Positions 1-10,408 of a DNA stretch of 64,000 bases are shown piece by piece. The translations under genes and the position numbers were made by a program. Position 1 is the first letter of the stretch. Every line of letters starts with the position of its first letter. Where the stretch lies: the NCBI GenBank assembly GCA_019918135.1, contig WBZZ01002490.1, positions 248,001 through 312,000 of the forward strand, read 5' to 3'. This stretch comes from Paulinella micropora (taxonomy: Eukaryota > Cercozoa > Imbricatea > Euglyphida > Paulinellidae). Under the pieces are notes generated by a model, which saw only the letters and a program-made list of their open reading frames with translations, ran no database searches and was not told the DNA's origin.

Positions 1-125
1 GGTTTTTCTAGAGGCGCTGAGACATAAACCGCGGGGGGGTGGTGGGGTTTTTTTTGGTACCCCAAAAACCCCTGCCTGCGCCGGTGTCGGGGCTGTCAGA
101 GCAGGGGCTTGGTGCAAGTGCGCCC
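1..125 (-). repeat. Inverted partial copy of the 186-bp unit
   Basis: On the minus strand this stretch matches the unit tandemly repeated at 2.1 to 3.1 kb, including the conserved tract around the TCTAGAGGCGC end, the CCGCGG block and the part ending in the CAAGCCC region. Together with the direct array it forms a large inverted arrangement. The sequence starts inside the repeat, so the window may begin at a genome end or at an assembly break in a repeat. Confidence 0.8.
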
Positions 126-164
126 CTTCCCTCGGGAAGGGGGGAGGGGGGGCGCCAAGAATGT

Positions 165-330
165 ATAACAAAGCCTTGCACTTGGCATTGAAAACTAAGA
201 GAGGGAGAGGGAAGAAGCCTGGGAGGAAGCATGGATTGTCTTAGTCCCCCGTCTGAGGATCGGGAGCAGGAGAGGGAAGGGGAGGGTAGGGGCGCGCTAA
301 GATTGTACAAGAAAAAATTAATAAAAAGAA
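165..330 (+). repeat. Copy of the dispersed gene-end element
   Basis: It has the same order of blocks as the copy at 905 to 1070: a CTTGCACTTGGCATTG core, AAAACTA, a purine-rich tract, TTGTCTTAGTCCCCCGTCTGA, another purine tract and GCGCGCTAAGATTGTAC. Related blocks follow several genes further along the window. No gene directly upstream is visible here, so this copy belongs to the repeat region. Confidence 0.7.
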
Positions 331-479
331 TCCCTGACAAAATTTTGATCTTGGCACTGAGAACGAGGGAGCGGGAGAGGGAAGGGGCAGGGGAGGACCA
401 GAAGGCGCGACCCCTGTCTCATCCCACCGCCTGATAACTTGGACAAGGAGGGGGAAAGGGGGGGGGGGTTGGTGGAGGC

Positions 480-1075
480 GTTTTATGTATTTCTTTTCTC
501 ATAGCTTCTGCGCCCTTCCCCTCCCCCTTCCCCTGCTTCCTGAGCCCAGGGGGCTCAGGGGGGGGGGGGAGAGGGGAGGGTGGCAGAAAGGACCTTTGGA
601 TAGTATTACAGAGGGGGGGCAGCCCTTCCCTGCAAATTCGGTCCCCGAAAAATGGGAGGGGGCGCTCCGTCATAGGCTCATTGCCATCTTCTTAGTTTTG
701 TGTCAGTTCTGCCCCCTACTCTTTGAGCCCCCCCCCCGGGCTCAAAAGGACGGGGGGGGGGGTAGCAGGGGAGGGGAAGCACAAGACAAATTTAAAACAG
801 AGACTCCTGGGCGAGGGGGGCGCCAGGAGAAGGGGCGCCCCCCCCCCGGTCTGAGAACAAGGAGTAGGACAAGGAAGGGGCGCCAGGAAAGTGCGAAATA
901 CGCTGAATTAAAGCTCGACGGTCTTACACTTGGCACTGAAAACTAGGAGCGGAAGAGGGAAAAAGCAGGGGAGGAGGAAGCATAAATTGTCTTAGTCCCC
1001 CGTCTGAGAATCGGGAGCGGGAGTGGAAGGGGGGAGGGGCAGGGTCGCGCTAGGAATGTACAAAAAAATTAATAG
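480..1075. repeat. G-rich repeat block with hairpins and gene-end element
   Basis: The block contains long G and C runs, two hairpins built on GAGCCC/GGGCTC (near 538 and 722) and a clear gene-end element from 903 that begins ATTAAAGCTCGAC followed by CTTACACTTGGCACTG. Much of it recurs in inverse orientation between about 6.4 and 6.9 kb: the segment around 903 to 948 is the reverse complement of the one around 6690 to 6735. Short open frames here follow from the skewed composition and are not called as genes. Confidence 0.75.
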
Positions 1076-2089
1076 CGCCCCGTCTGAGCGCCCTGAGTCT
1101 TAGCTAGGGCGGGGCCGGGCATCGCTCCATCGCGTGTCAAGATTTTTCTTTTTATGACCCAGATAATAAACAGTTTTACTCTGGAAAATAAAAAGGAAAG
1201 GAGATGAAAAAAGTGAAATGGTCTTGTCTTCTGTTCAAAAGACCAGGGGAAGGAAGGGAGGGAGGGGCACAAATGTAAATCAGCATCGCGTAAGAGCCGG
1301 GCTTTGAACGTTTGTTTGCTACAAACAGATCCTTTCCCCCTGCCCTTCTTTTTTTTGTCACTCTTCATTTTCGTTCTAATCTTCCTCTTGTCTTTTTCAA
1401 AACCTAATTGGTCATTCTCTTGGCTCGGGGAACAGAAGATGATGGGCTGAGAGAAACAAAATATCCACTACAAACCCCGGCTCTGGACGACGGAGACAGG
1501 ATTTTCTGCTCGAGCAAGGGGTCTGATCTTGCCCCTCCACCCTTAATATCAATTATTTTAATTCCAAAAGAAAAGAGAGCAGATGGAGCAGACTGGCGTA
1601 GGGGGGGGGGGGGGGGTTTGGGTTCGTGCTTGCCTTGAGAAAAAGAAACCGTACAGGGATTTGTGTGCGTAACGCTGAAAGAAAAGCGTAGACGCGAGGT
1701 TTTGTACGGGTCTCGTCAGAACGAGACCCCTCTTTCTTTTTTTTTACTACTTTCTTTACCCCATTCACCTCTTTTTTTCTCTTGTGTTTTCTCTCTGATT
1801 TGATTTGCTAGCTCTCTTGGTTTAAGAGGAGAGGATAAGCAGCTGACCCCTCTATCGACGCGGGCCTAGCGGGGGTCTCTGGAACGGCGCAATGGCAACC
1901 CGCCGCCCCCCAGAGACCTTTTCGCCGCCCACTCCCTTCATTCTCTTTTTTTGTGTCTTTTTTCTGTTTTGATGAATTTAGAATTTTCGATTTTTAAACT
2001 TTGACAAGAGGTAAGGGGAGGGAGGGATGTGTGTAAAAACCCCGTCCCTGAACACGCACTTCTACCCCTGCTTAGGCGGGTCTTTTTTC
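1076..2089. other. Non-coding stretch, two hairpins
   Basis: I see no convincing gene. Two inverted repeats stand out: one at 1708 to 1729 followed by a T-run (listed separately), and one pairing GGTCTCTGG at 1874 with CCAGAGACC at 1910. The stretch ends in a degenerate copy of the 186-bp unit. Confidence 0.5.
1708..1745 (+). other. Perfect hairpin followed by T-run
   Basis: GGGTCTCGT pairs perfectly with ACGAGACCC over a four-base loop, and a pyrimidine run rich in T follows. In a bacterium this would be read as an intrinsic terminator. In a eukaryotic virus it could instead mark the end of a small structured RNA made by RNA polymerase III. No upstream promoter box could be identified. Confidence 0.35.
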
Positions 2090-3095
2090 TTTTTTTTCCA
2101 ACCCCCCACACCCCCCGCGGTTTATGTCTCAGCGCCTCTAGAAAAAAACACGACATGGCGCTGGAGCGCAGCCGGCCCCGCCTGAGCTAGGGCTCGTGTG
2201 CTGAGTCGGGGGCGCGCTCGGCACCAAGCCCGTGCTCCGACAGCCCCGACCCCTGCTCAGGCGGGGTTTTTTTTTTTCTTTTTTTCCAACCCCCACACAC
2301 CCCCCGCGGTTTATGTCTCAGCGCCTCTAGAAAAAAACACGACATGGCGCTGGAGCGCAGCCGGCCCCGCCCGAGCTAGGGCTCGTGTGCTGAGTCGGGG
2401 GCGCGCTCGGCACCAAGCCCGTGCTCCGACAGCCCCGACCCCTGCTCAGGCGGGGTTTTTTTTTCTTTTTTTCCAACCCCACACACCCCCCCCGCGGTTT
2501 ATGTCTCAGCGCCTCTAGAAAAAAACACTACATGGCGCTGGAGCGCAGCCGGCCCCGCCCGAGCTAGGGCTCGTGTGCTGAGTCGGGGGCGCGCTCGGCA
2601 CCAAGCGCCTGCTTCGACAGCCCCGACCCCTGCTCAGGCGGGGTTTTGTTTTTTTTCTCCAACCCCCACACACCCCCCGCGGTTTATGTCTCAGCGCCTC
2701 TAGAAAAAAACACTACATGGCGCTGGAGCGCAGCCGGCCCCGCCCGAGCTAGGGCTCGTGTGCTGAGTCGGGGGCGCGCTCGGCACCAAGCGCCTGCTTC
2801 GACAGCCCCGACCCCTGCTTAGGCGGGGTTTTGTTTTTTTTTTCCAACCCCCACACACCCCCCGCGGTTTATGTCTCAGCGCCTCTAGAAAAAAACACGA
2901 CATGGCGCTGGAGCGCAGCCGGCCCGCCTGAGCTAGGGCTCGTGTGCTGAGTCGGGGGCGCGCTCGGCACCAAGCGCCTGCTTCAACAGCCCCGACCCTG
3001 CTCAGGCGGGGTTTTTTTTTCTTTTTTTTTCCAACCCCCACACACCCCCCGCGGTTTATGTCTCAGCGCCTCTAAAAAAACGCGACATGGCGCTG
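2090..3095. repeat. Tandem array, about 186-bp unit, five to six copies
   Basis: The phrase CCAACCCC followed by CCCCGCGGTTTATGTCTCAG and GCGCCTCTAGAAAA recurs near 2098, 2287, 2473, 2660, 2846 and 3031, giving periods of 185 to 189 bp. Copies are very alike, differing mainly in T-run length and in a short loop (CCGTGCTCC versus GCCTGCTTC). Such homogeneity suggests recent amplification or gene conversion. An inverted partial copy lies at the window start. Confidence 0.9.
2176..2277 (+). ncRNA. Candidate hairpin RNA, repeated in each 186-bp unit
   Basis: CCCCGCCTGAGC at 2176 pairs over twelve bases with GCTCAGGCGGGG at 2255, a second stem (GTCGGGG with CCCCGAC) nests inside it, a short GCAC/GTGC stem lies at the centre, and a run of more than ten T follows. 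A nested stem ending in a T-run is the form of an RNA polymerase III transcript. Equivalent spans in other copies are about 2365-2463, 2553-2650, 2738-2840 and 2923-3020; the outer stem survives there with at most about one mismatch. I cannot identify A and B boxes, so transcription is inferred only. Confidence 0.35.
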
Positions 3096-3796
3096 AAAGC
3101 ACAGCACTGCCTCTCAGACCCTGCTCAGGCAGTGACGTTTGAGTAAGAGATGAACAACCCTCCTCCTTTTCGTCGGTACCTTTATATGGTCCCTCGATGC
3201 AGCCCCCTGGTTTTGCTGCTCCTCCTCCCGATTTCACCTCTGGCAAAGTCTGTGTAAATAGATATCTTGCCGCTTTTCGTTTCAAGAATAAAGCGTCGAA
3301 ATTATTTTAATAAACAGAAAAATCTATAATTTTGCACAGAGGACACTTAGCTTCCAGAATCGTCAGTTATTATTAAAAGATATACGCAGCTAGCAAGAAC
3401 AGCTTTAGGTGGGGGAGGAGGGCGGGTTAAACAAACGGTGAACGCGAAAAGACAGAGGTCTTCGAACACAAATAAACAATAATGAGCGTGATAGGGCTTA
3501 CTCCTCCGTTACGCTCACGGTTGATCTTGATAGCTGGCTGTTCCTTGCCTCGTTGTATAGCGAACCGTTACGGAATCTGATCCGGTTGCTATTCATCGAA
3601 GTTATTGGCGGGACCTTGGGGGTGAGGAGTCTTTGCTAGGTATTTGTTCAGAGTGTTAATATTGCTCGACATAGTGTTCCCAGAGTAATAGAGCACTTAC
3701 GCCGCAAACGTTGCATGAACATGCGAATACTCATACACACCCCCCCCCCTCTCCCCGCCTTTCTTCTCCTTTTCTTTGTAAAAGGTCGTCCCGTTG
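3096..3796. other. Upstream region of the F-box/LRR gene
   Basis: There is no convincing coding sequence. Composition becomes more balanced than in the flanking repeats, which suggests a real intergenic or regulatory region. A pyrimidine-rich run lies around 3741 to 3780 just before the TATA-like box. Confidence 0.4.
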
Positions 3797-3806
3797 TATT
3801 TAAAGG
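3797..3806 (+). promoter_or_regulatory. TATA-like box
   Basis: The sequence TATTTAAAGG lies about 75 bases before the ATG at 3881 and just downstream of a C/T-rich run. Comparable boxes precede other genes in the window. Confidence 0.45.
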
Positions 3807-3880
3807 AAAGCTTACATAGTGAAGGCTTTTTCATGTTCCTTCGCTTTCCCTTTGTACAAAGACGAAGAGTTTGAGAAAAA

Positions 3881-5662
3881 ATGTCTCACAGAATTTTTGA
3901 TCTCCCAGACGACATTTGCGAGCAGCTAACAACCTCGTATCTCAGACCGGAGGACGAAGCGTTGCTTTATGCAACCAACCACAACTACCCGCCAAGAAAA
4001 CTAGGCGGCGAGAGGGGGTCTGCGCTGCTGGCTTCCATGCTGCTTCACTTTTATTATAACGGAGAATTCTTGTCCCCGCAAGATAACCAGGCTGAGCTTC
4101 TCAGCCGGATCGCGGAGGACGGCAAAATACGTATAACCCCTCTGCCTGTCCCCCAACCTCGCCGTGGGACAAAGAGCGATTATTGGGCCGCAGCAGAGTC
4201 GGCGGTTTTTCACGTGCTGCAGACGTACAAGGAAGCCTCAGACCAGTTGGAGTTAAAAAGTCTAGCCCTGACCGGAGACGACGCGTCCAACCAGAACAAG
4301 CACACGATTCTCACCAAGGAGAATGAGAAGTACTTTCCTTTGGCAGAGCACAAGCCTTTGGGCTTACGCATCAAGCACCTGTGCTTGCATAACCTAAAGC
4401 TTCGGCTAGAAAAGAAGGAAGAGCTGGTCATAAAGAGATGCCTCCATGAGGAGCTTTGCTTCGTGCACCTTAAGCTCAGGCTGTCGAAGCAGAACGCTCT
4501 CAAGTTGTACAAGTGCAACAATCTCAAGCGGTTTGTTTTTAGCCAGCACCCTGACGACGAAAAGGCTGCGGACTCGGGCGGTTTTGCACTGGAGCTGTAC
4601 GAATGCCCAAACCTGCGGAGAATCGAGGCAAGCGCGGCGCTACTAAGAACCCGTGTCGATCTAACGCTACGAGCCCCTACCCTGCAGCTTCTAGAATCGG
4701 GCAAGCGGGGCAAGGGGTTGGATATCTACGCCGCTGGCATCTGGGATGTATCAGTTAAGCGTTGTTATGCCAAGGTCCTCAATCTCTATTCCCCTGTCAA
4801 AGACAGGGCGCCGTTGATACACCTTGGTCTGAAAGTAACATACTGCCGTTACCTAGAGCAGATCAGCTTACCACGCGACCTGAACCTCGTAGAGGAGGGT
4901 AAATTGGAATTCAGCGATTGCGGCAAACTAGCCCAAATCGGTTTGCCCGACCAACTGCGGTGCCAAAAGGCGGACCTTCTCTTCGATAGCTTGGCTAGCC
5001 TCAGCGAGCTTAGCCAACCCGCGCTCTGGGAGATCACGGGCGATGAGTACAAGGCCAAATTCCAATATTGCCATAAGCTTCAAACCATTCCAGACCAAAA
5101 CAAGATGAAGTATCTTCGCCTAAACATCAGCGACTGTCACCTGCTAGAACAAGTTTGCTTGTCCAAGGTCAGCACAAAAAATCTTTTTGCACATATTGAG
5201 GATTGTAAACAGCTAAAGAATGTTATTCTGCCCAAGCTCCTGTGCAAGGAGGCAGGCCTGGCATTTGGTAGTTTAAAGAATCTTCAAAGCCTTTGCTTAG
5301 AGAGCGCCCAATGGCGAGTTCCCCGCCAATTGCAGCTAGGAGTAGCCTTTTGTTACAAGCTCGAGACTATCCGCCTACCTTTCTGGCTCCGGTGCCAGAA
5401 AGCAGAGCTTATTTTTTTTAACTTGCCGAGCGTGAAAGAATTTTCTATGCCCGAAGGCTGGAAGATCGCCCAAGAGCTCAAGGTGACTTTCCGCGGGTGC
5501 CCCGGTTTACAAAGCTTTACCGTACCGCCGGGCTTCAAGTGCCGCGGGAAGTTTACCCTGGATTTTTTGGAAAACATTAACATGCCTGAACTTAACCTGC
5601 CCAAACCTTCTTTGCCAACGAAATGGTGCAAAAGGTTGGATGTGCGTCGGCCAAAGCACTAA
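3881..5662 (+). CDS. F-box-like / leucine-rich-repeat protein
   Basis: This 593-residue protein starts with a short F-box-like segment (FDLPDDICEQL, residues about 6 to 16, then a leucine and aromatic pattern). From about residue 160 to the end it has irregular repeats with the rhythm of leucine-rich repeats, such as LELYECPNLRRIE, LEFSDCGKLAQIGLP and LNISDCHLLEQVCL. In F-box/LRR proteins the F-box binds Skp1 and the repeats bind a substrate for ubiquitination. A Skp1 homologue is encoded at 36.2 kb, which makes that role plausible. There is no signal peptide or membrane segment. The F-box match is short and could be chance; the LRR nature is firmer. It is the only large gene amid the left repeats. 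Confidence 0.75.
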   Translation: MSHRIFDLPDDICEQLTTSYLRPEDEALLYATNHNYPPRKLGGERGSALLASMLLHFYYNGEFLSPQDNQAELLSRIAEDGKIRITPLPVPQPRRGTKSDYWAAAESAVFHVLQTYKEASDQLELKSLALTGDDASNQNKHTILTKENEKYFPLAEHKPLGLRIKHLCLHNLKLRLEKKEELVIKRCLHEELCFVHLKLRLSKQNALKLYKCNNLKRFVFSQHPDDEKAADSGGFALELYECPNLRRIEASAALLRTRVDLTLRAPTLQLLESGKRGKGLDIYAAGIWDVSVKRCYAKVLNLYSPVKDRAPLIHLGLKVTYCRYLEQISLPRDLNLVEEGKLEFSDCGKLAQIGLPDQLRCQKADLLFDSLASLSELSQPALWEITGDEYKAKFQYCHKLQTIPDQNKMKYLRLNISDCHLLEQVCLSKVSTKNLFAHIEDCKQLKNVILPKLLCKEAGLAFGSLKNLQSLCLESAQWRVPRQLQLGVAFCYKLETIRLPFWLRCQKAELIFFNLPSVKEFSMPEGWKIAQELKVTFRGCPGLQSFTVPPGFKCRGKFTLDFLENINMPELNLPKPSLPTKWCKRLDVRRPKH

Positions 5663-7030
5663 AGACAAACCCCCCCTCTCTTTTCCTTCTCCCTCTCCCT
5701 AAATCTCAGCGCCAAGATTAACAGTTTGTCGAGGATTTTTTTTATATTAATTTTGTACATTCTTAAGGAGCAGCGGTGTGAGGGAAGGCAGCAAGGAGAA
5801 GGGAGGGGGAGGGGCGCGCTGAAAAAGTATAATTCTTGTTAATTAAATTTCGACAGTCTTAGGCTTTGGGCACCCGAGGGCTAGCAAATGGACGGGGATA
5901 GGATAGAAGGAGGGGGCAAGACAGAGGGAACGGGGAGGAGAGATGGGGGGAAGGGGGGGCGCCCCCCCCTTTCTTCCCTCCACCTGAGAGCCCGGGGGGC
6001 TCAAAGAACAGGGGGTGGAACCGAAAAAAAACTAAGAAGATACCACTGAGCCGAATCTGCAGGGAGGGGGCGCTGCCCCCCCACCCCCCGCTTGGTACCC
6101 CCCCCCCCTGCATCCCAAAATCCTTTCTTTCACCCTTCTCCCTTTCCTCCCCTGAGCCCAAAGAGCTCCAGGAGCAGGGGGGGGGAAGGCAGAGGGAAGG
6201 GGGACGGGGGTGAGAGGAAGACGGAATGAGCTAACTCCCCGTCCGAGAACTACTAGGAGAGAGAGGGGCGGGGGAGGAATTCATGCACCTGTCTGAGAAC
6301 GAATAGCACACCCCTTTCCCCTTCCCTTGCTTCTTCCACTCCTATTCTTAGAGGGGGGGGGGGCGTCCCCTTTCTCTTTGGCTCCCCCTCCCCCCCTCTC
6401 CTTTAAATTTGTCTTCTACCTCCCCTCCCCTCTACTCCCCCTCCACCCCTGAGCCCGGGGGGCTCAAAGAGCAGGGGGCAGAACTAGAAAAAAACTAAAA
6501 AGATGCCACTGAGCCCATGCCGGGGCGCCCCCCCCCCCTCTGCAAGTTCGCGCCCGGAAAACGGAGGGGGGGCGCCCCCCCCCCTGTATCCAAAAATCCT
6601 TTATGCCATCTCCCCTCCTCTGAGCTCAGGGGGGGGAGGGCGCACAAGCTACAAAAAATGAATAAATACATTAAACGCTTCCAATAGGCCCCCTCGTTCT
6701 CAGTGCCAAGTGTAAGACCGTCGAGCTTTAATGAAAAATCTTTGACTTTCTTGGCGCGCGCCCCCCCCCCCACACTTGTCTCTCCCGCTCGCTGTTCTTG
6801 GGCGGGGGGGGGCGCCACCCTCCATCTTTTAAATTTGTTTTGTGCCTCCCCCTCTGATACCCCCCCCCCGAGCCCGGGGGGGGGGCTAGCGAATGGAAGA
6901 GAAAGGAGAGAGCGAGGGAGGGAGGGACGGGGGAGAAGTTTTGTGCACCTACACATGCACCTGTATGAGAACGAGCAGCACACCTTCTCACCCCTCGTGC
7001 GGCCGTCTGGAAAGAAGGAGCAGCGGGGAG
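5663..7030. repeat. Repeat region with inverted blocks and GAGCCC hairpins
   Basis: A gene-end-like unit appears right after the F-box/LRR gene (GGGGCGCGCTGAAAAAGTAT near 5812, then AATTAAATTTCGACAGTCTTAG). From about 5930 come G/C runs with hairpins built on GAGCCCGGGGGGCTCAAAGA at 5980 and 6452. The stretch 6690 to 6735 is an inverted copy of the gene-end element at 903 to 948, and neighbouring sequence also matches the left block in reverse. Open frames here carry mostly Gly, Arg, Pro and Ser and are not supported as genes. Confidence 0.75.
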
Positions 7031-9940
7031 AGGGCAGGGGGCGCTGAAAAATTTTACGAATGTTTATTAAAGTTCAACAGTCTTAGACTTGGCACCGGAG
7101 TGGCTAACAAATGGATGGGGGGGGGGGGGGGAGGAAGGAGAGAGGGAAGGGGCGCGCTGAAAAAGTACATTTTTTTAAAATTAAATTTCGACAGTCTTAG
7201 ACTTGGCACCGGGGGGCTAGCAAATGGACGAGGGGAGGAGAGAGGGAGGGGGAAGAGAGAGGGATGGGAGAGAGGGGGGAGAAGAGCTACTAGTAGGGAA
7301 GGGGAGGGGGAAGACGGAATGAGCTAACCCCCCGTCCGAGAACTACTAGGAGAGGGAGGGGCGGAAGAAGAAGGAAGAGCGAAGGGGCGCGCTGAAAAAG
7401 TACAATTTTTTTTATTAAATTTCGACAGTCTCAGACTTGGCACCGGGGGACTAGCAAATGGAAGGGGGATGAGAGAGGGAGGGGGAAAGCACGAGGGGGG
7501 GGGGGGAGACAGAATGAGCTAAATCCCGTCCAAGAACTACTAGGAGAGAGAGGGGCGGGGGAGGGGTTTATGCCCCCCCACCTATGCACCTGTATGGGAA
7601 CGAGCAGCACACCCCTCACCTCCTCCCGTGCGCCCGTCTGAGAAGAAGGAGCAGCAGAGAAAGGGAAGGCGGGAAGGAGAAGGGAGAGGGAAGGGGCGCG
7701 CTGAAAAAGTACAAGTTTTCTTTATTCAATTTTGACAGTCTTAGACTTGGCACCGGGGGGCTAGCAAATGGACGAGGGGAGGAGGGAGGGAGAGGGAAGA
7801 GACAGGGAAGGGAGAGGAGAGAGGGGAGGGGAGAAGAGCGAGGGAAGGGGAGAGGGAAGATGTAATGAGCTAAGCCACTCCCCCCGTCCGAGAACTACTA
7901 GGAGGGGCGGGAGAGGATTTTCATGGCCCCATGCATGCACCTATCTGAGAACGAGCAGCACACCCTGCCCCCTCCCCCTCGTGCGCCCGCCTGAGGAGAA
8001 GAAGCAGCGGGGAAAGGGAAGGCAGGAAGGAGAAGGAGCGCGCTGAAAAGGTACAATTTTTTTATTAAATTTCGACAGTCTCAGACTTGGCACCGGGGGA
8101 CTAGCAAATGGAAGGGGGATGAGAGAGGGAGGGGGGAAGCGAGAGGGAGGGGGGGGGGGACGGAATGAGCTAAACCCCGTCCGAGAACTACTAGAAGAGA
8201 GAGGGGCGGGGGAGGTTTCATGACCACACCTATGCACCTGTCTGGGAACGAGCAGCACACCCCTTCCCCCCCCCCCTCGTGTTCCGGCCTGAGAAGAAGG
8301 AGTAGCGGGGAGAGGGAAGGCGGGAAAGAGAGGGAGAGGGGAAGGGGCGCGCTGAAAAAGTACAATTTTTTTAAATTAAATTTCGACAGTCTTAGACTTG
8401 GCACCGGGGGGCTAGCAAATGGACAGGGAGAGGAGAGAGGGAGGGGGAAGAGAGAGGGGAGGGGAGAAGAGCGAGGGAAGGTGGGGGGAGGGAGGAAGAC
8501 GGAATGCCGTCCGAGAACTACTAGGAGAGTGAGGGGCGGGGGAGGATTTTCATGGTTCCCACCCATGCACCTGTCTGAGAACGAGCAGCACACCCCTCGC
8601 TCCCCCCCCCCTCGTGCACCCGTCTGAGAACAAGGAGCAGCGGGGAAAGGGAAGGCAGGAAGGAGAAGGGAGAGGGAAGGGGCGCGCTGAAAAAGTACAA
8701 TTTTTTTAATTAAATTTCGACAGTCTTAGACTTGGCCCGTGGGGCTAGCAAATGGACGAGGGGAGGAGAGAGGAAGAGGGAAGAGAGAGGGGAGGGGAAA
8801 AGAGCGAGGGAAGGGGAAGGGGAAGACGGAATGAGCTAACCCCCCGTCCGAGAACTACTAGGAGAGGGAGGGGCGGGAGAGGATTTTCATGGCACCTACC
8901 CATGCACCTGTCTGAGAACGAGCAGCACACTTTTCCCCCTCATGCGTCCGCCTGAAGGAGCAGCGAGGAAAGGGAAGGCAGGAAGGAGAAGGGATAGCGA
9001 AGGGGCGCGCTGAAAAAGTACAATTTACGCTGAATTAAATTCCGACAGTCTCCGACTCGGCACCGGGGGACTAGCAAATGAAAGGGGGATGAAAGAGGGA
9101 GGACGGAAGCGAGAGGGAAGGGGGAAGACGGAATGAGCTAAACCCCCTCGTCCGAGAACTACTATGGGAGAGAGGGGTGGGGGAGGATTTTCACACTCAT
9201 GGAGGAGGGGTGTGCTGCTCGTTCCCAGACAGGTGTATAGGTGGGGGGCATGCCTCTCTCTCTCCTAGTAGTTCATGGACCCTCTCTCCTAATAGTTCTC
9301 GGACGGGGGGTTAACTCATTCCGTCTTCCCCCTCCCCTTCCCTCGCTCTTCTCAACTCCTCTCTCTCCTCTCCCTTCCCTTTCTCTTTCCCCTCCCTCTC
9401 TCCTCATTTGCTAGCCCCCCCGGTGCCAAGTCTAAGACTGTCGAAATTTAATAGAAAAAAAATTTGTACCTTTTCAGCGCGCCCCTTCCCTCTCCCCTCT
9501 CCTTCCCGTCTTCGCTTTCCCCGCTGCTCTTTCTTCTCAGACGGGCGCACGAGGGGGGGTGAGGGGTGTGCTGCTCGTTCTCAGATAGATGCATGGAAGA
9601 AGGATCAGGCAGGAAAGGGAAGGCGGAAAGGAGAGGGGAGAGGGAAGGGGCGCGCTGAAAAAGTACTTTCTTTTTATTCCAACAGTCTTAGACTTGGCGC
9701 CGGGGGACTGGCCAATGGAGGGGGGGGGGGAGACGGAATGAGCTAAACCCCGTCGGAAAACTACTAGGAGAGATGGGCGGGGGGAGGGTTTTCATACCCC
9801 CCCACCTATGCACCTGTCTGGGAACGAGCAGCACACCCCCTCCCCCCCCCCTCGTGCGCAAATTTCGACAGTCTTAGACTTGGTACCGGGGGGCTAGCAA
9901 ATGGACGGGGGAAGGAGAGAGGGAGGAGGCCGAGCCATGG
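7030..9940. repeat. Tandem array, about 320-bp unit, eight or more copies
   Basis: The unit has a fixed block order: GGGGCGCGCTGAAAAAGTAC, an AT-rich ATTAAATTTCGACAG, TCTTAGACTTGGCACCGGGG, CTAGCAAATGGA, purine tracts, GACGGAATGAGCTAA, CCGTCCGAGAACTACTAGGA, ATGCACCTGTCTGAGAACGA, GCAGCACACC and CGTGCGCCCGTCTGAGAA. AT-rich cores occur near 7180, 7412, 7727, 8063, 8378, 8711 and 9032, 315 to 336 bp apart except the first step. A segment from about 9195 to 9580 carries the same blocks in inverse orientation. Every unit contains an ATTAAA, so it resembles an amplified gene-end element. Confidence 0.9.
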
Positions 9941-10093
9941 CACGAACAGAACGCCGTCGGGGCCGTGAGGCCCTTGTACACTTGGTACACATGGCCACGG
10001 CCCATCCATCCGCCGTAGGATCGTGCTGGAAGCACGGTGCTTCTCCAAAAATGTAAACCGAACAGAAATAAAAGTAAAAACCTTTTTTAAACT

Positions 10094-10321
10094 TTAATAA
10101 AACTCATCTCTGAACTTGACAGTGAAGACATACGGACTGTTCGCTGTTCCTATGCTAAACTCACACTTGTATTTTTCGCCAGTCTGTTCATTTTTGTGTG
10201 CAAAACCCATGCAATGTTTTGGCGGTAAATACGATCGTCGGTTCCTTCGGCGAGTATGTAGGATTCTCAGACGCACTAGAAAAGAGCAGGGAGGGTCAGC
10301 GCTTGGGCTTGGAAAGTGCAA
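10094..10321 (-). CDS. Small protein of unknown function
   Basis: A short minus-strand frame of up to 75 residues ends just before an ATTAAA signal on the same strand, as real genes here do. Its second half (CMGFAHKNEQTGEKYKCEF and following) has ordinary, non-repetitive composition unlike the surrounding repeats. I do not recognise a family. The start is uncertain, since only the second half looks protein-like, and it may be a remnant of a longer gene. Confidence 0.35.
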   Translation of the reverse strand: MHFPSPSADPPCSFLVRLRILHTRRRNRRSYLPPKHCMGFAHKNEQTGEKYKCEFSIGTANSPYVFTVKFRDEFY

Positions 10322-10335
10322 AAAAAGAATTCTTT

Positions 10336-10376
10336 ATTAAAGCTCGATGGTCGTACATTGGAGGGCACTGAAAACT

Positions 10377-10408
<32 letters not shown>

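Noticed and set aside
2090-3095. CRISPR array
   Set aside because: Copies are contiguous 186-bp units without unique spacers.
6893-9746. Many Gly/Arg/Glu-rich open frames in the 320-bp array
   Set aside because: They repeat with the array, overlap on both strands and have no ordinary protein composition.
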